Part shown: piece after piece, positions 1 to 11,580 of the stretch | How positions within the stretch are numbered: the stretch's first letter is position 1 | Layout of the letters: every line of letters starts with the position of its first letter | Source of the DNA: Paramacrobiotus metropolitanus | Taxonomy: Eukaryota; Tardigrada; Eutardigrada; Parachela; Macrobiotidae | Length of the DNA: 64,000 bases | Direction: 5' to 3' | Assembly (NCBI RefSeq): GCF_019649055.1 | Contig: NW_026570347.1 | Location: 186,001-250,000 of the forward strand | Translations under genes and position numbers: made by a program | The notes under the pieces: generated by a model | Seen by the model: only the letters and a program-made list of their open reading frames with translations | The model's database searches: none | What the model was told of the DNA's origin: nothing

Positions 1-62
1 TATGCAAAAAACAAAATTTAATACGAGTACTATTTATTACGAGTATTAAATAAATGCAATTT

Positions 63-81
63 ATTACGATTACGATTACGA
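63..81. repeat. Short ATTACG tandem repeat
   Basis: About three copies of ATTACG in tandem. Similar TTACGAG words occur just upstream (19-45). Confidence 0.7.
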
Positions 82-163
82 ATTATTAATTTATTTTATG
101 CAACTGGTGTATCTGACAACCAGATGATTGTGCAGTTGACAAATTTTATCCACATAAAATTCA

Positions 164-861
164 CTATTTTCTGAGCCACCAAAATCGAGTAGTATTACCT
201 AGAATGTTTCTCTTTGAAACATTTTTGAAGCCATCAAACGTCAGTGTGAGAAATCGTTTTCCGTTCAGAGCTGCCTCCATAGCTTTCTGTGCCGTCTGGG
301 CATGCTGCCGAATAATCCGACCGCGCAGGACGCGTTGTGTCGGGAACTGAATTCCCGGGCGCAACCACTTTAACCACTCCACTACTTCTGGGTTTTCAAT
401 AGCTGCATAAGGGAGATTCGCTGAAGCAAATGCTCTGGCCATCAACTTTTCGTGTTCAACGATTTCAGCCTTGAATAATGCGCGGTCTACAAACGATGTA
501 ATTTTGGAGGATTTCGCATCTCGAGCGTTTTCCTGAACGTCGGGCAGTTTCCGCTTCCTGGTGGATGCGCGCTGGGAGATGAGACGGTGGCACGGACGGC
601 TGCAGGGACATGTCGACATTTCTGCAAGTGCTCCGTCATGTATTTTCTTTCTCCTCTAATGGCCACGCGAACTCCGTCAAAGCTGGAATGGGCTTCGCAA
701 AATTTACAAAATGCTTCGCTCTGTGTACATGATTTGTACTTTCCCCCTCTATCAAAGTGTGTCCATAAATCGAGTCTCACACGGGATAGCGTAATCTCTG
801 CAAGCATTTTCATATTTGTACAGAAAGAACTCGTACCGTACTCGTACTCGTACCTCACCAT
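164..861 (-). pseudogene. Decayed BED-finger / hAT-type transposase fragment
   Basis: Two overlapping open frames on the minus strand together resemble the N-terminal half of a hAT-superfamily transposase. The upstream frame (861 down to about 600) has a BED-like zinc finger: CKFC followed by HLQKCRH. The second frame (about 619 to 164) matches the start of the DUF659-type transposase region, with LPYAAIENPEVVEWLKWL and LTLTFDGF. The two halves lie in different frames, so a frameshift or unseen intron separates them. The second frame stops just after the LTFDGF motif, and nothing to its left continues the RNase-H-like catalytic domain. I see no terminal inverted repeats or target-site duplication. 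It is most likely a truncated, inactive relic. A domesticated BED protein is possible but less likely given the break. Superfamily assignment is from memory of the motifs. Confidence 0.6.
836..853. repeat. Short GTACTC tandem repeat
   Basis: Three tandem copies of a GTACTC-type hexamer at the 5' edge of the transposase relic. It is translated as a YEYEY run in the relic's frame. Confidence 0.7.
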
Positions 862-1308
862 TCAATAAGAAATTTGTCGGTAAACGTCGACTATAAAGTT
901 GTTGTGCTAAAAGTCAAAATAGGTGAAAGTAAACTGCGTACGCACCTTTCGCGCCAGCTTCTCCTGCATCCTCCTCATCCGACATTCTACACTGATGACA
1001 GTCCTAAAAGCGCGCGCGAAATTCTGACGAAGGCGTTATCAGAGTATCGAAATCGAAGCAATCCAACGCAATGAAGTTTAAAGAACGATAACTACTGCGT
1101 GAGCAGGGCAGATTATGAAAAGTATTGAAGGAGTAAATTGAATCAGTTCTTGTTGAACAGTCTTATACCGTTATACGCAAAGTTCCATGAAACAAAGTGC
1201 TAACTAGCAAACGAAGAAGTAAGTACCAGCTGGCGGGTGGCGGAAATGTTATTCCACAACAGAATTACAGTGCAAGAAGTGTGTTTCCGTTTGTAAACTG
1301 CTATTTCT

Positions 1309-1420
1309 GGAATTCCACTGAGCAAGTGGAATTCCACGGAATCCTTGAATTCCATTTTCCAAATCCGAGCAACCCGAGAGGAGCAAGGATTTGGAAATGG
1401 AATTTGATCCGTGGAATTCC
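1309..1420. repeat. Nested hairpin repeat built on GGAATTCC
   Basis: A perfect 11-bp inverted repeat, GGAATTCCACT and its complement, lies at 1309-1319 and 1325-1335 with a 5-base loop. The right arm also starts a larger imperfect inverted repeat: 1328-1366 pairs with 1387-1420, differing by small indels. Such nested palindromes suggest a small non-autonomous element or foldback repeat. I see no coding capacity. Confidence 0.75.
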
Positions 1421-1725
1421 ATTTTCCTTGGACGGTCGTTCCTTAATTGTAACTATCTGCAGTTGCCGAATCTGCACTATACTGTATCTCTAATATCTGT
1501 ATACTGTAAACGGCATCTGTACTAGCTATGCTTTTATAACATAATACTACTGCCTCTGTTTATGAAAATCTGTGTACCTTTACTCTGTTTAGAACTTTGA
1601 ATGCATTTACAAGTGATGAATGCGCGGTAATTAAGCAGCGGGCGATAACTGTAATGGTGTTTTGTTAAAACTTATGTAAATAGATGGCTAATTAATGGTA
1701 TTCCAACGAAAAAAACAAAATCCTT

Positions 1726-1826
1726 GGATTTACGGAAATCCATTTGGATTTCCGTAAATCCACGGATTCCATGGAATTCCATGGCAATTTCCTTTCCAAA
1801 TCCTTTCCACGGGCTAGCGCCCGTGG
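1726..1826. repeat. Second hairpin cluster, related to the 1.3 kb repeat
   Basis: Three successive hairpins: a perfect 16-bp inverted repeat (1726-1741 and 1746-1761, loop ATTT); a perfect 16-bp palindrome CCATGGAATTCCATGG (1769-1784); and 8-bp arms CCACGGGC/GCCCGTGG (1807-1814 and 1819-1826, loop TAGC). The GGAATTCCA and CCAAATCC words are shared with 1309-1420, so the two patches probably belong to one repeat family. Confidence 0.75.
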
Positions 1827-2664
1827 ATTTGTCCTCCTTAGTTCGCAGTACACTCACTTACCGTCACTTACTTTACGTGATCCCAGACGATTTACAGTAT
1901 GCCATTTCCAAACCATAACAATCGATAAATCGCAGCACGCACCGGAAAACGATCGCAGTACGCTGTGGCTGCACGCTATGGCCATGCTGACGATGCTATC
2001 GCCGCCTAGAGCGGACGTTTTCGTGTATTTTACGTTTAAGGCGGTCTCGCAGCACGTTCTATTGTGTTGGTGACGAAACTCCACGCCGTACGTACTTCTT
2101 TCTTTTTATTTACCTTTCTTTTTATTTCCTTTGTACTTATTTTGTTTTTGTTTGCATTCGTACAATTTCAGTACTACTCGTATTACTGCATGATGCATAT
2201 TGCATTAGTTTAATTATTAGAATTCTAATAAACAATGTCGATAATTAGTTACGTGCTGATTTCCGATTCCACGACCACTGATTTAATAACGATAAATAAA
2301 AGTGTAAAACCATATCATGAAACAAACGACCGAGGAGTGGCTAATCTGCTGAACCCACGCAAAAGCCGCCGCAAATTTTTAAAAGCCACTAACACGGGCG
2401 AATGGACAGATACAATTACCATCATACTGTATAGATACTCTGCATCTACCGTATGGCGTATGCCGGTCTGAAATTGGTCCTTCAAACCTGTTCGAATTAA
2501 AAGGCCCACAACCATCAAAACGTGTTTATGAGCTTCCGAACAAATGCCATTTTTTTACTAACGGTTTTACAACAAACAACGAAAAAATGTCACCTTGATT
2601 AGATAATGCTTATGCCAGCACTTTCGTGCCTCTAAACGTTGTTTTTATCAGTTGTATTCCACAT

Positions 2665-5600
2665 TCAATCCTTATATCGCAGCTGTTCCACTGAAATGTT
2701 TCCCAGTTGTTGCACCCTTTCCACGGTCATGGGAGTATCTGTACAGCGTCAGCAAAAGTGGAACGCATTCAATCAATTTTACGTAATTTAGATATCTACA
2801 TTGAATTATGTTTATATTTTGTACCTATGCGGAACCATTGGTCTGGTTGTCCTTGATCCGTTAAATGGCTAGCAATGGCATTCCGCAAAGCGAAGACGAC
2901 TGAGCAGGACATACACAAAGGTGGCTCTCCGACAACTGCTCAAACAAAAAAGTAAGTATTTTATGGTATTATGCTGTTGAAAGTAATAATTTGAAAACAC
3001 ATGTCCAAAATTATGCTGCTAAAATGATGCCTTTAATTATCTACGATATTATTGTATTTTATAAACAATGGCCAAGAAAATTTATCACTGTTTTACTTTT
3101 GCCACGTAGAATGCCGCTGGGATTCGGCGCGTTCTGCAATATTTCTATGCGGTAGTCAATTGGGATGTCCTTGTTCGTCGGGGGCTTGTATTTCCATGTG
3201 CCCGGGGTCAAGTTCATTCCAGTATTTTTATCAAAAATCACTTCTTCAGAAGTAAAATAACCGAACCCCTGAACCGCTGCTCCTTCCACCTGCCCGATAT
3301 CTACAAACAAACAATTTGAAACAAAGGTCATGATGAATCTGCTAGCGCGAAAATTGATGTGATTACCAACGAACGGCGACATAGATTCTCCGCAATCGTA
3401 GAGAATATCCACGCGATTAATCTGATATTCTCCCGTAAGGATGTCCACTTCTACTTCCGTGCTCACTAGGGTGAAACATTTTATACAATGGGAATAACAA
3501 TTTTCGTCGCATTGACTCCATTTATTCAGTTTCAAACAATCCACATACTTGCTCCATAGGTATGGTAAACAGCGGGTACCGGCATGAATCCTGAGGGCGC
3601 CACCCTACATATGCATACGTATGAAACAGGCAGTTACTAGTAATTCATTGGAGAAACCGTCAATTAATTTTACCAAGCCCGAGCCGACATATCTATGTTC
3701 GACATCCAGCAGGCTTCCACAATCTGCTTCCAGGATGCATTGGGTCCGAGTTTATCCTTCACGGGTTGCATCCTCTGCTTGAGTTCAGTACAGCAATTTA
3801 TTGCTCCCTAAAATTTTTTGACCTTACAGCATCCTTCCATTCACACTGACAAAGGTTTTGCAAGCTAACCAAACAGCAAAGTTCGCTCGATGTGCTCCCT
3901 CCAGTCGGTCCACCTGAAGGCATGTATACGCGAACAACTTAGTGAAACAGAGGTACGAGTACGAGCAGTAATTAATGCTGGGAATTATGGGTAAGGTAAA
4001 AATAACTCAGCAGTACAATCGTACCATTGCCATTGGTTATTGTGGCAGTTGGTTGAATAGTGACACTCGCCAAATCAATTCCAAGTTCATATGCAACGAC
4101 TTGCGCCACCTGAGAAAAAATAATCACCACACATTATTTTAACAGCAGAGTTTTGGATATTTTTTTAAGCTCAGCCTCTGTCGTACTGGTTTGGTTTTTG
4201 AATGACTTATATATTTAGCTGCATTAACCTTTGTGTTGATGCCTTGACCAATTTCTATACCACCGTGCGTGACGGCAACGGAACCATCGTCGTGGTAAAT
4301 AACCACCAAAACGTTGAACATCCCAAACATATAGCTGCAAGGAAAACGCATGGGCACCATCGCCAGTCCACGTTTTCTCCACCGGTTGGATTTATTAAAC
4401 TGCACAATATCATTTGTTCGCTTCTGGTATTCGGAGGATTTAAGGAGCTGCTCCGTTACGGATGCCATAAGACAGTATTTTAAAACATCACCGGCTAATG
4501 TCTTGTCGCCATCCTTATACAGATTCAGTTGTTTGATCGCGATTGCTGGCTTCTTGAGAACGTTGGCCACATGTTCTAGCATGTACTCAATAAAGAAAAT
4601 CGCTTCCGTACTTCCTATAAATGGAGATTGTTAAACCCTTCTACGGTTCAAAATCTAACAATTTTCTGTGAAAAAGCTTTTATGAGTATTTATCTGAGTA
4701 CCCAAATCCAGGTTTTTCATAAACGATATGTTTAAAATTAAGAAGATTTTTGTCTAATTATATTCACAATATTGGAGTGTTAAAAAATTTACCTGGGGAA
4801 CGCGTGGCTGTATTTGGCGGCAGGTTAGTTTTGCAGTTATAAGTAGTAAACTTCCATGTTGGGCTTTTGTAAGCTGCAGCAACGAAATTTGCTGTTGCAC
4901 ATAAATATCAATGCTATTTATTTGATTTCAGACTGTGGCTCCGTACCGTTATCTCCGAATTCCCTCCACACCTGCGTGGGCACCAGAAGCGCAAGTGAAC
5001 CTAAAAGTGGTGTTAAAAATTAAAATTGAATCAATAAAATGATATGCTTTTGTAATTATACTGTCTTCCGCAGCAAAGCAAAACAAAGCATGTAAAGCTC
5101 ACCGCAATTGCAGTACACTTCACAGACAACGCCCAAAAGTTTCCCTTGTGCATCAACACCGACGGTATATTTTCCATAATAAGGGAATCGTTTTCCAACG
5201 AATTTTGATTGATCCCAAAGAGAAACGTGCATTTTCACTGGTCTTAAATTAAAACAAACCGGGCTAAAATGGTGATAATTCTATGCTGAAAAAGGTTTCT
5301 GTAACATGTTTGCTAATACCGTTTCAGTATCCAAGTCGCCAATGAAGCAGCAGCCGCAAAGGGGAGATTTCGCAATATTTTCGCGCCGAACCCACCACCA
5401 TTTCGTCGGACTGTTGCATTGATTCTGCACAAATTCTTTACGTTAACATCTGGTAACAACAATTACCTTACAAGTTACGGTTACCGGCTTTTATTGATTC
5501 CCAGAATTTGGGCAATGCCATTTTGCGTGTAATCCAACCATTGTGTACCGGCCTCAACATTTATTCCATCTTCCGTTGCGGTAGCTACTGCCGTCTACAA

Positions 5601-8600
5601 CACAGCAGTTTCCAAAATTCGGGCCTAATGCGCGCCTGTTTATGCACAGTGTACAGCTGCGGCATCATACGCATTTATTGGTACAAATAGAATGTGTCAA
5701 AATAGTTACCATCGTTTCCATGTGATAGTGCGTTTGCATGCCAATTTCGAAGTCTCCAGAGACTTTGTTAGGAGCATTTTTAACAGCAGTTTCGGCATCA
5801 CCAACGCTAATAACTGCCGGTTTATCGTGGAAAGATTTCGCTTGGATAGCATCTTGACACGTTAGTAACGGCGGTTGTACGTTGCTGTATTCAGTTTTGA
5901 CCAGTTTCGCGCCTGACTCCGCAAGAATCTTGGTTTCTAAAATATATGATCTTTCAGAATTTTAATATATATATTATGGGATTTACACAATAAAGAAACC
6001 CAATTTATGTGACGCTGTCTTAGCCTCGTATGGTGCTTACCCGCCACTACTACTGCAACAGGTTGACCAGCGTACGCAATCTGACTGTCCGCGAAGAGCT
6101 GCTCGGGCATTGCCAAGGGATTATTCGGGTTAATATCGTTCTTCCCAGTAATGTCGGCGGCAGTAAGAACTCGAATTACTCCCGGTAAAGCCTACATAAT
6201 AAGTAGGGATGTGAGCACAACAGAAAGTTTTAATTTTACTGACTGTATGTGTAGCTTCGTTAATTGTAAAGAAGTACAGAGTACAGTAATAACATTTTGG
6301 GGGAGTGTGGTATTAGTATTTTCGCAAAAATTTTCACTGATTTTAAGTGGAAATGTAATTTTGCTAACTACGTTAATTATAAATTACCATTGCGTCAGAT
6401 ACGTTAATTATTAATTACCATTGCGTCAGAAGCGTCGATGCGGTAGATGGACGCATTGGCCTGTTCCGTCAACACGAACGCCGCGTGTAGCATGCCTTCT
6501 TGCTCGATATCGCTGATGAACTTGGCTTCCCCCGTACACTGCGCCAAGGATTCGATTTTAGGAATGGGTTGAGTTAGAGGCCAGTTTTCTTTTTTCGTCG
6601 GATATGTTTGCAGGCCCCTAGACAAAATTATAAAATTTCAATTAAAACCAAATCTTCGGAATAATTATAAGTACAATCCCAAGCTACAGATAAGAATTTA
6701 TGTACTGTACGTATCATAGCCACCTCGACACGGGACGGAGCAAATAGCCAACTGCGCTGCGGTAACGTTCTGCAGCAGTGTTTCCGGTGGCCTCTAATGC
6801 AAACTGAAAAGGAAGTACATGTATTTCTGCATTTCTGTATTTTTTATTGCTGCAAAATACCTTGTAAAATAGTGATAGCGCAAGTGATCGTCTGAATGCC
6901 GGGGAAGATTCGCCTGGGACATCTTCCGGTTGGATTTCTTGGCTTAACGAAGTGAGTGCTTGTTGCAGAATGCCTGCGTCGCCCAGATTTTTTCCAACCA
7001 ACCATGATTCAGTTTTGTCAGCTCGAGTCTGTACGCAGTTCGATCAATTCTTGTTTGACTCAAGCGGCTGCTACTGTACAGGTATGCAACGAATTTCTTA
7101 CAAAAGCTGGAGAAATATTCCCGAACGCTAAAATCGGCTTTTCAGCAATTGTGAATTGTCCCGCTTGCCCTTTGTCAATTTTGGCTCGAAATCCGGTGTT
7201 AACTAGAGCATGAGCATTCTAAAAATACAACCGCGAATTTTTAAAAAAAATTGGTAACTAAAAATTGCAAAATCTTCTGTTCATATGAATACTGATATCT
7301 ATTAAGCTGTTATTCATGTCACAAAGTTACAGTACCTGATACCGCGGCATCACTTTATAGGCCGTAAATAAATAATCTTTTCCAAAAGATGGTAGTTCAG
7401 CTCGTAAAATAATCTTTCCATCCAGATTTTCTTTAAGAAATTCTGGCACAGATAATTTCTTCCCGTCGGGCCCTGTTACAGCAGCCGATTTTTGTATTGT
7501 TTGCCCAGAGTTGTGATCTGGTTATTGCATACCGTACCTAGAACTATCATCGCGTTGGCAATCGTAAGAGCAAGGTATGTTTCCGAAGGAAAATCCTGGT
7601 GCCGGTGCTTCATCGCCAGGTTACCGCCCCACGACCCCGCCTATAATCGAGGAAAATAATTCAAACTAATAAAGCTTTCAGCCTTGCATTTTGATGGCAA
7701 ATGAAAACACAGATTTATTAATCGTATAACTTTCTTAAGCATTTGCATATTTTATATAATGGATGTTTAATATTAGCGATAGCAGTATGTTAAAATCTGC
7801 GTCGTGCTTACATTACGGACAGGTGGCTGGGCTGTTCGGCGAATCAGTCCAGCTAGAACTTTCAGATGTTGGAATCCATCGTTTCTGCTCTGTTGTTCAA
7901 AGAGATTGATCACATCCGTCAGAACAATAGCTGCTCCAATAGAGAAGGTCGTTTTGGTGGCCGTTATGGCGTACAGATCGTTGATGCCTTTAAGGTCAAC
8001 GTAGACGCCGTAAGGTGCGTCGTTGTACACACCGATTCCGGTGCGACCAACGAGGTAGTACGGATTCTGGTTAGCTAACTGCGGTAGCAATTGGTAAAGG
8101 TCATCCAAACTTTTTGGATTGTGCCAAGTAGGCGCCACATCCTGGACTGAAGCCGGTAAAGGTTTCACGTAAGATGGCTTTTTATTGCGGTGGCATCCGG
8201 CGCTGCATGTGTGCCCAGTGACCAAGCACATTGTACGATTTGATTCCTGGGCATTGCGAAGTTCGTAAAACGAAAACCGTTCTAACTTTCGCTAATTCAT
8301 ATTTATTGCTGGAAAGATTCTAATTAGCAGTTTAACATACGAAAGAATTAAATATAGATATTTATTAACCGGTGCATCTATGTACAATAAAAAAACTTTG
8401 AATTCACATATTAGTCTGTATTAAAATTAAGAGAACGTGGCCGCAACTTACTTCTACGTCCAGTAGGCCGTCTTTTGCAAAGGTCTTGAATGCATCCATG
8501 ATTGGGCGATAACCTGTTGCCGCCAGAACACGATCCAAGACTTGTACAAATTGTAAATTTTATGATATGGAGATGATTAACAAGTAGCTACAGATGCACT

Positions 8601-9788
8601 GGTACCGGTGCAGCGACAAATATTCCCGCCAATGGAAGTTTCGACTTCTTCTTTAGACGGTTTATTTCCGGGAGTGCTTTGCAGAAGACTGAAAATATTC
8701 AGTTTACTTTCGAGCTGACTGTAGTTGTGAACGTCGTCGTCCCAGTCACAGATTAGGAGTGTCAGTTGCAGTTGGAAATTTAAAGTAAACTACACAATAT
8801 GATGCCGGACACGTCACGTACCTGTACATGCTCATAACCATTCCGGGGGTGCAGTATCCGCATTGTGTTCCGTAATGCTCCGTCAAGCGCTGCTGAATGG
8901 GATGAGGATTTTTCTGGTCACCGATGCCCTCGACGGTTGTAACCTCCCATCCGTCGCAGGAGAGTACGGGACACAGACACTATAAGGGATAAAGTTTAGG
9001 TGAAATTATTTACCTGCTTCGTGCTCGCATTTTATAACAGCCTCTATTAAAAATGGAGGTATCCCAAATGTGTTAAGCTGATTAACGCTGTTAACGTATT
9101 TCTGTACTTTAAAAGCAGAACGTGTCCGTAAACATCTTACTGATTTCTAATTAATTTTTATGAAATACAGTTTTTATGCTGTTAGAAAACAAGTACTGAT
9201 AAATTGTAAATGCAATGTACGTAGCAATTTTTTGCACTGCAGAGTTTTATTTATTCTAGATTCTAAGGGATTACCGAATTGATCGCTCGCGATATCATTT
9301 GTGTCGGCGCATTAGGATCTGGATGCGCCACATTGACAACGCAGGCACCTGCAGTTAGACGAGCATACGGATAAGGTACTTTGTTCTATTGTCCCAACAA
9401 TATTAAAATTAAATTTGTTATTTACCGCATCCTCCTTCCCGGCAGCACACTTTGGTTCCGGATAGCAACAAGTGACACCGAAGGTAGTCATTCAGAGTGA
9501 CTTCGGAAAACGTTTTCGGCACTGCAATATTCAAATATTTCTGCCGTTAATGTACTGATTTGGTGTGCTGCAACTTGCGCCATTGTCCGAACGTAGCGGA
9601 AGGCGTTCGAGGTTTAAAGTCCATAAAATTAATTTCATTTTAAATCTTCTGCCTCAAAAAATAACTACTGTATTGATAGTTCTTCTATGGAATATTTAGC
9701 ATACGGACATACCTTTGTATTTGGTTCCATTAATTGTTACATTTATGGAATCATCGTCTGCAATATTTCTTACAACGGGTGGCGTCAT
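2665..9788 (-). CDS. Aldehyde oxidase / xanthine dehydrogenase family molybdo-flavoenzyme
   Basis: Cytosolic oxidoreductase that hydroxylates aldehydes or purines using Fe-S, FAD and molybdopterin centres. Exons (minus strand): 9788-9713, 9521-9426, 9348-9275, 8979-8822, 8688-8606, 8513-8452, 8246-7812, 7640-7336, 7218-7102, 7028-6861, 6803-6724, 6617-6419, 6191-6041, 5936-5710, 5594-5485, 5424-5320, 5242-5103, 5000-4947, 4873-4793, 4614-4229, 4109-4025, 3913-3870, 3807-3674, 3604-3549, 3465-3367, 3300-3097, 2935-2825, 2738-2665. All phases agree, giving about 1,300 residues, normal for the family. The first Fe-S site is [10 protein letters not shown], the second QCGYCTPG plus NICRCTG. FAD-domain motifs include [10 protein letters not shown] and AGSWGGNLA. 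Molybdenum-domain motifs include [26 protein letters not shown] and VGEPPL (catalytic Glu). The FFTGYR-type NAD region of true xanthine dehydrogenases is absent, so I favour aldehyde oxidase. The exon 7640-7336 needs either a 20-nt intron or a one-base correction. Start chosen: ATG at 9788, after an in-frame stop. Confidence 0.93.
6370..6430. repeat. 31-bp tandem duplication across a splice donor
   Basis: ACGTTAATTATAAATTACCA and the following 11 bases are repeated almost perfectly at 6401-6430. The right copy contains the real end of an oxidase exon (donor at 6418/6419 on the minus strand). The left copy is therefore a duplicate donor inside the intron. Confidence 0.85.
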
Positions 9789-11580
9789 TTTGGCATAAAT
9801 CTGGATTGTGAAATGATCTGCGTCCAAATAAACCCGACTGTAACCAAAAGTGCAACGAAAATTTTGTTAGGCGATTGTCGTGCGGTAAGCGCGCCAAAAG
9901 ACGCATTTGCGTAAGGATCTTTATGTTACGTTCCACACATTACAAGCCGTAACTAAATAAACATACACACTGAAAGAAAAGCAGCTGATGCATTCAGAAA
10001 TGTCTAGCTTAGGGCAAACTTTGGAGCTCGCAATTTTTCTGAAGCCTTCTTACCTGCTTGGAAAAAATAATCGGTGGTGATATTGTAAAATCAAAACTGT
10101 AAGGCACCAAGACGCAGGTTTGGTCACTGGTGCACTTGGTAAATACTGCTATAGCACACTTTAATATTCAGCATTATTAATTTTTGTTAGCCGGTTACCG
10201 GTGTCATACTCTTATGTGCGTACGGTTCTTCTGCTGTAGAAATAACTCATAATGCTGACACGCGTGATATCACTGATATACTGATATCACGTGCTATTAC
10301 ATCAAATTTGCTATTATGAAGCCACATACAATAATTATGTTCATTCTAACATGTACAAATAACAGGCGTACACTAAACTACAGTACTATAATTATTACGA
10401 GAAAACAGTTTACACAAATGTCTGAATACAGAAATTCCGAGTTCGAGCGCCCCCAACAATGCTTTCGCCATATCAGTTTTAAGCAAGCATTCATGATTTA
10501 GGATTATGAACCTTAGCTTTAAGAAATTACCATAAATTCATGAAGATGATTTCCTGTTTGCGATCACTTCCAAGTTACTGTGTCACTGTCAATGCAATTC
10601 CGACATGTATTTCTGCAATGAAGATAGTGCAGAAAATTTCTGTCATATACTACACGTACATGTATTATTATAGTTTTAGTTCGTGATTATCGTGTAGTGA
10701 CGGAATAGTATTCAATGATCAAAGAAACTGAACACTGAATAAAATTATGGAACATTGAGTGCAGGTAAAACAATTTCATTTTTCGATCCGTTCACATTTT
10801 TGCTCTCTTAAATAATTTTTGAAGTAGATTTTTTAATAAAAAAGCGTTCGTATGTTCCATAGAACTTGATAGAAGTACTTTGTTGGAGATATACTACGTG
10901 CAATGTGCAGTGTTAGGAATCATATGTTAGTGCCAGGAAGAAAATTTTGGTGTAATACGAAATGTACGTTATTATTTATTACATACCGAAGTAACATGGC
11001 CTCTTATCACCGGCCTTTCATCTTCTTTTGGCAATCTCAAATAAAAACCAATGTTCCACCTTTTATTTATTTTAATAGCATTTCAGCGTTTTGAGAACTT
11101 AAAACTGGCTTCCAAAGGTTTTTACGGTCAGATCCAGAAAGGTGACTTAGAACAATGAAACATAGGCCCGCTGTGCCACCCATTCGGCACACTATACATA
11201 CATTGCTACCATGCACTCCCGCTGACATCAAAAATGTAAATTTGCAATGTCGTCATAATGGTACGCCGTCCATTTGAAGTTTGAAACAATTAATATTTAT
11301 GGCAACTCATTGGCTTGGTGTTGTTGTACACTCAGTAAGCTGTACATATTTAGTTTTAAGCTGATCATCCGTTTTTTTCAGGTTACCGTTAGACCATCAC
11401 TTCTATCCTCCTGCAGTTATTACTGTTGTGAAGATGTAACATTTAAGTTGATTTAACTGTTAAACAGTTAACATGTGCCACGGTACCATCAAATTAGCCA
11501 GAATGCTGTAATTCTGGCGCTATAGCGCCTAGTGCGCTCGCTTCCCTAACTTATGTCCCAAGAAGAAGAGCTTTCGCAAA
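9789..11580. other. Shared upstream region of two divergent genes
   Basis: Lies between the start codons of the oxidase (minus) and the M6P-receptor-like gene (plus), so it should hold both promoters. An interrupted inverted repeat, GTGATATCA facing TGATATCAC, sits at about 10264-10293. No coding exon or clear TATA box could be fixed. Confidence 0.5.

Larger units (their letters stand above)
862..2664. other. Intergenic, repeat-bearing; no gene seen
   Basis: Between the transposase relic and the stop codon of the aldehyde oxidase gene. It contains short open frames without recognisable domains and two hairpin-rich patches (1309-1420 and 1726-1826) listed separately. No splice-consistent coding exon was found on either strand. 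Confidence 0.6.

Noticed and set aside
3842-3870. 24-nt intron-like stretch after ELCCL in the oxidase
   Set aside because: A normal 62-base intron to the acceptor before [13 protein letters not shown] gives a better family match.
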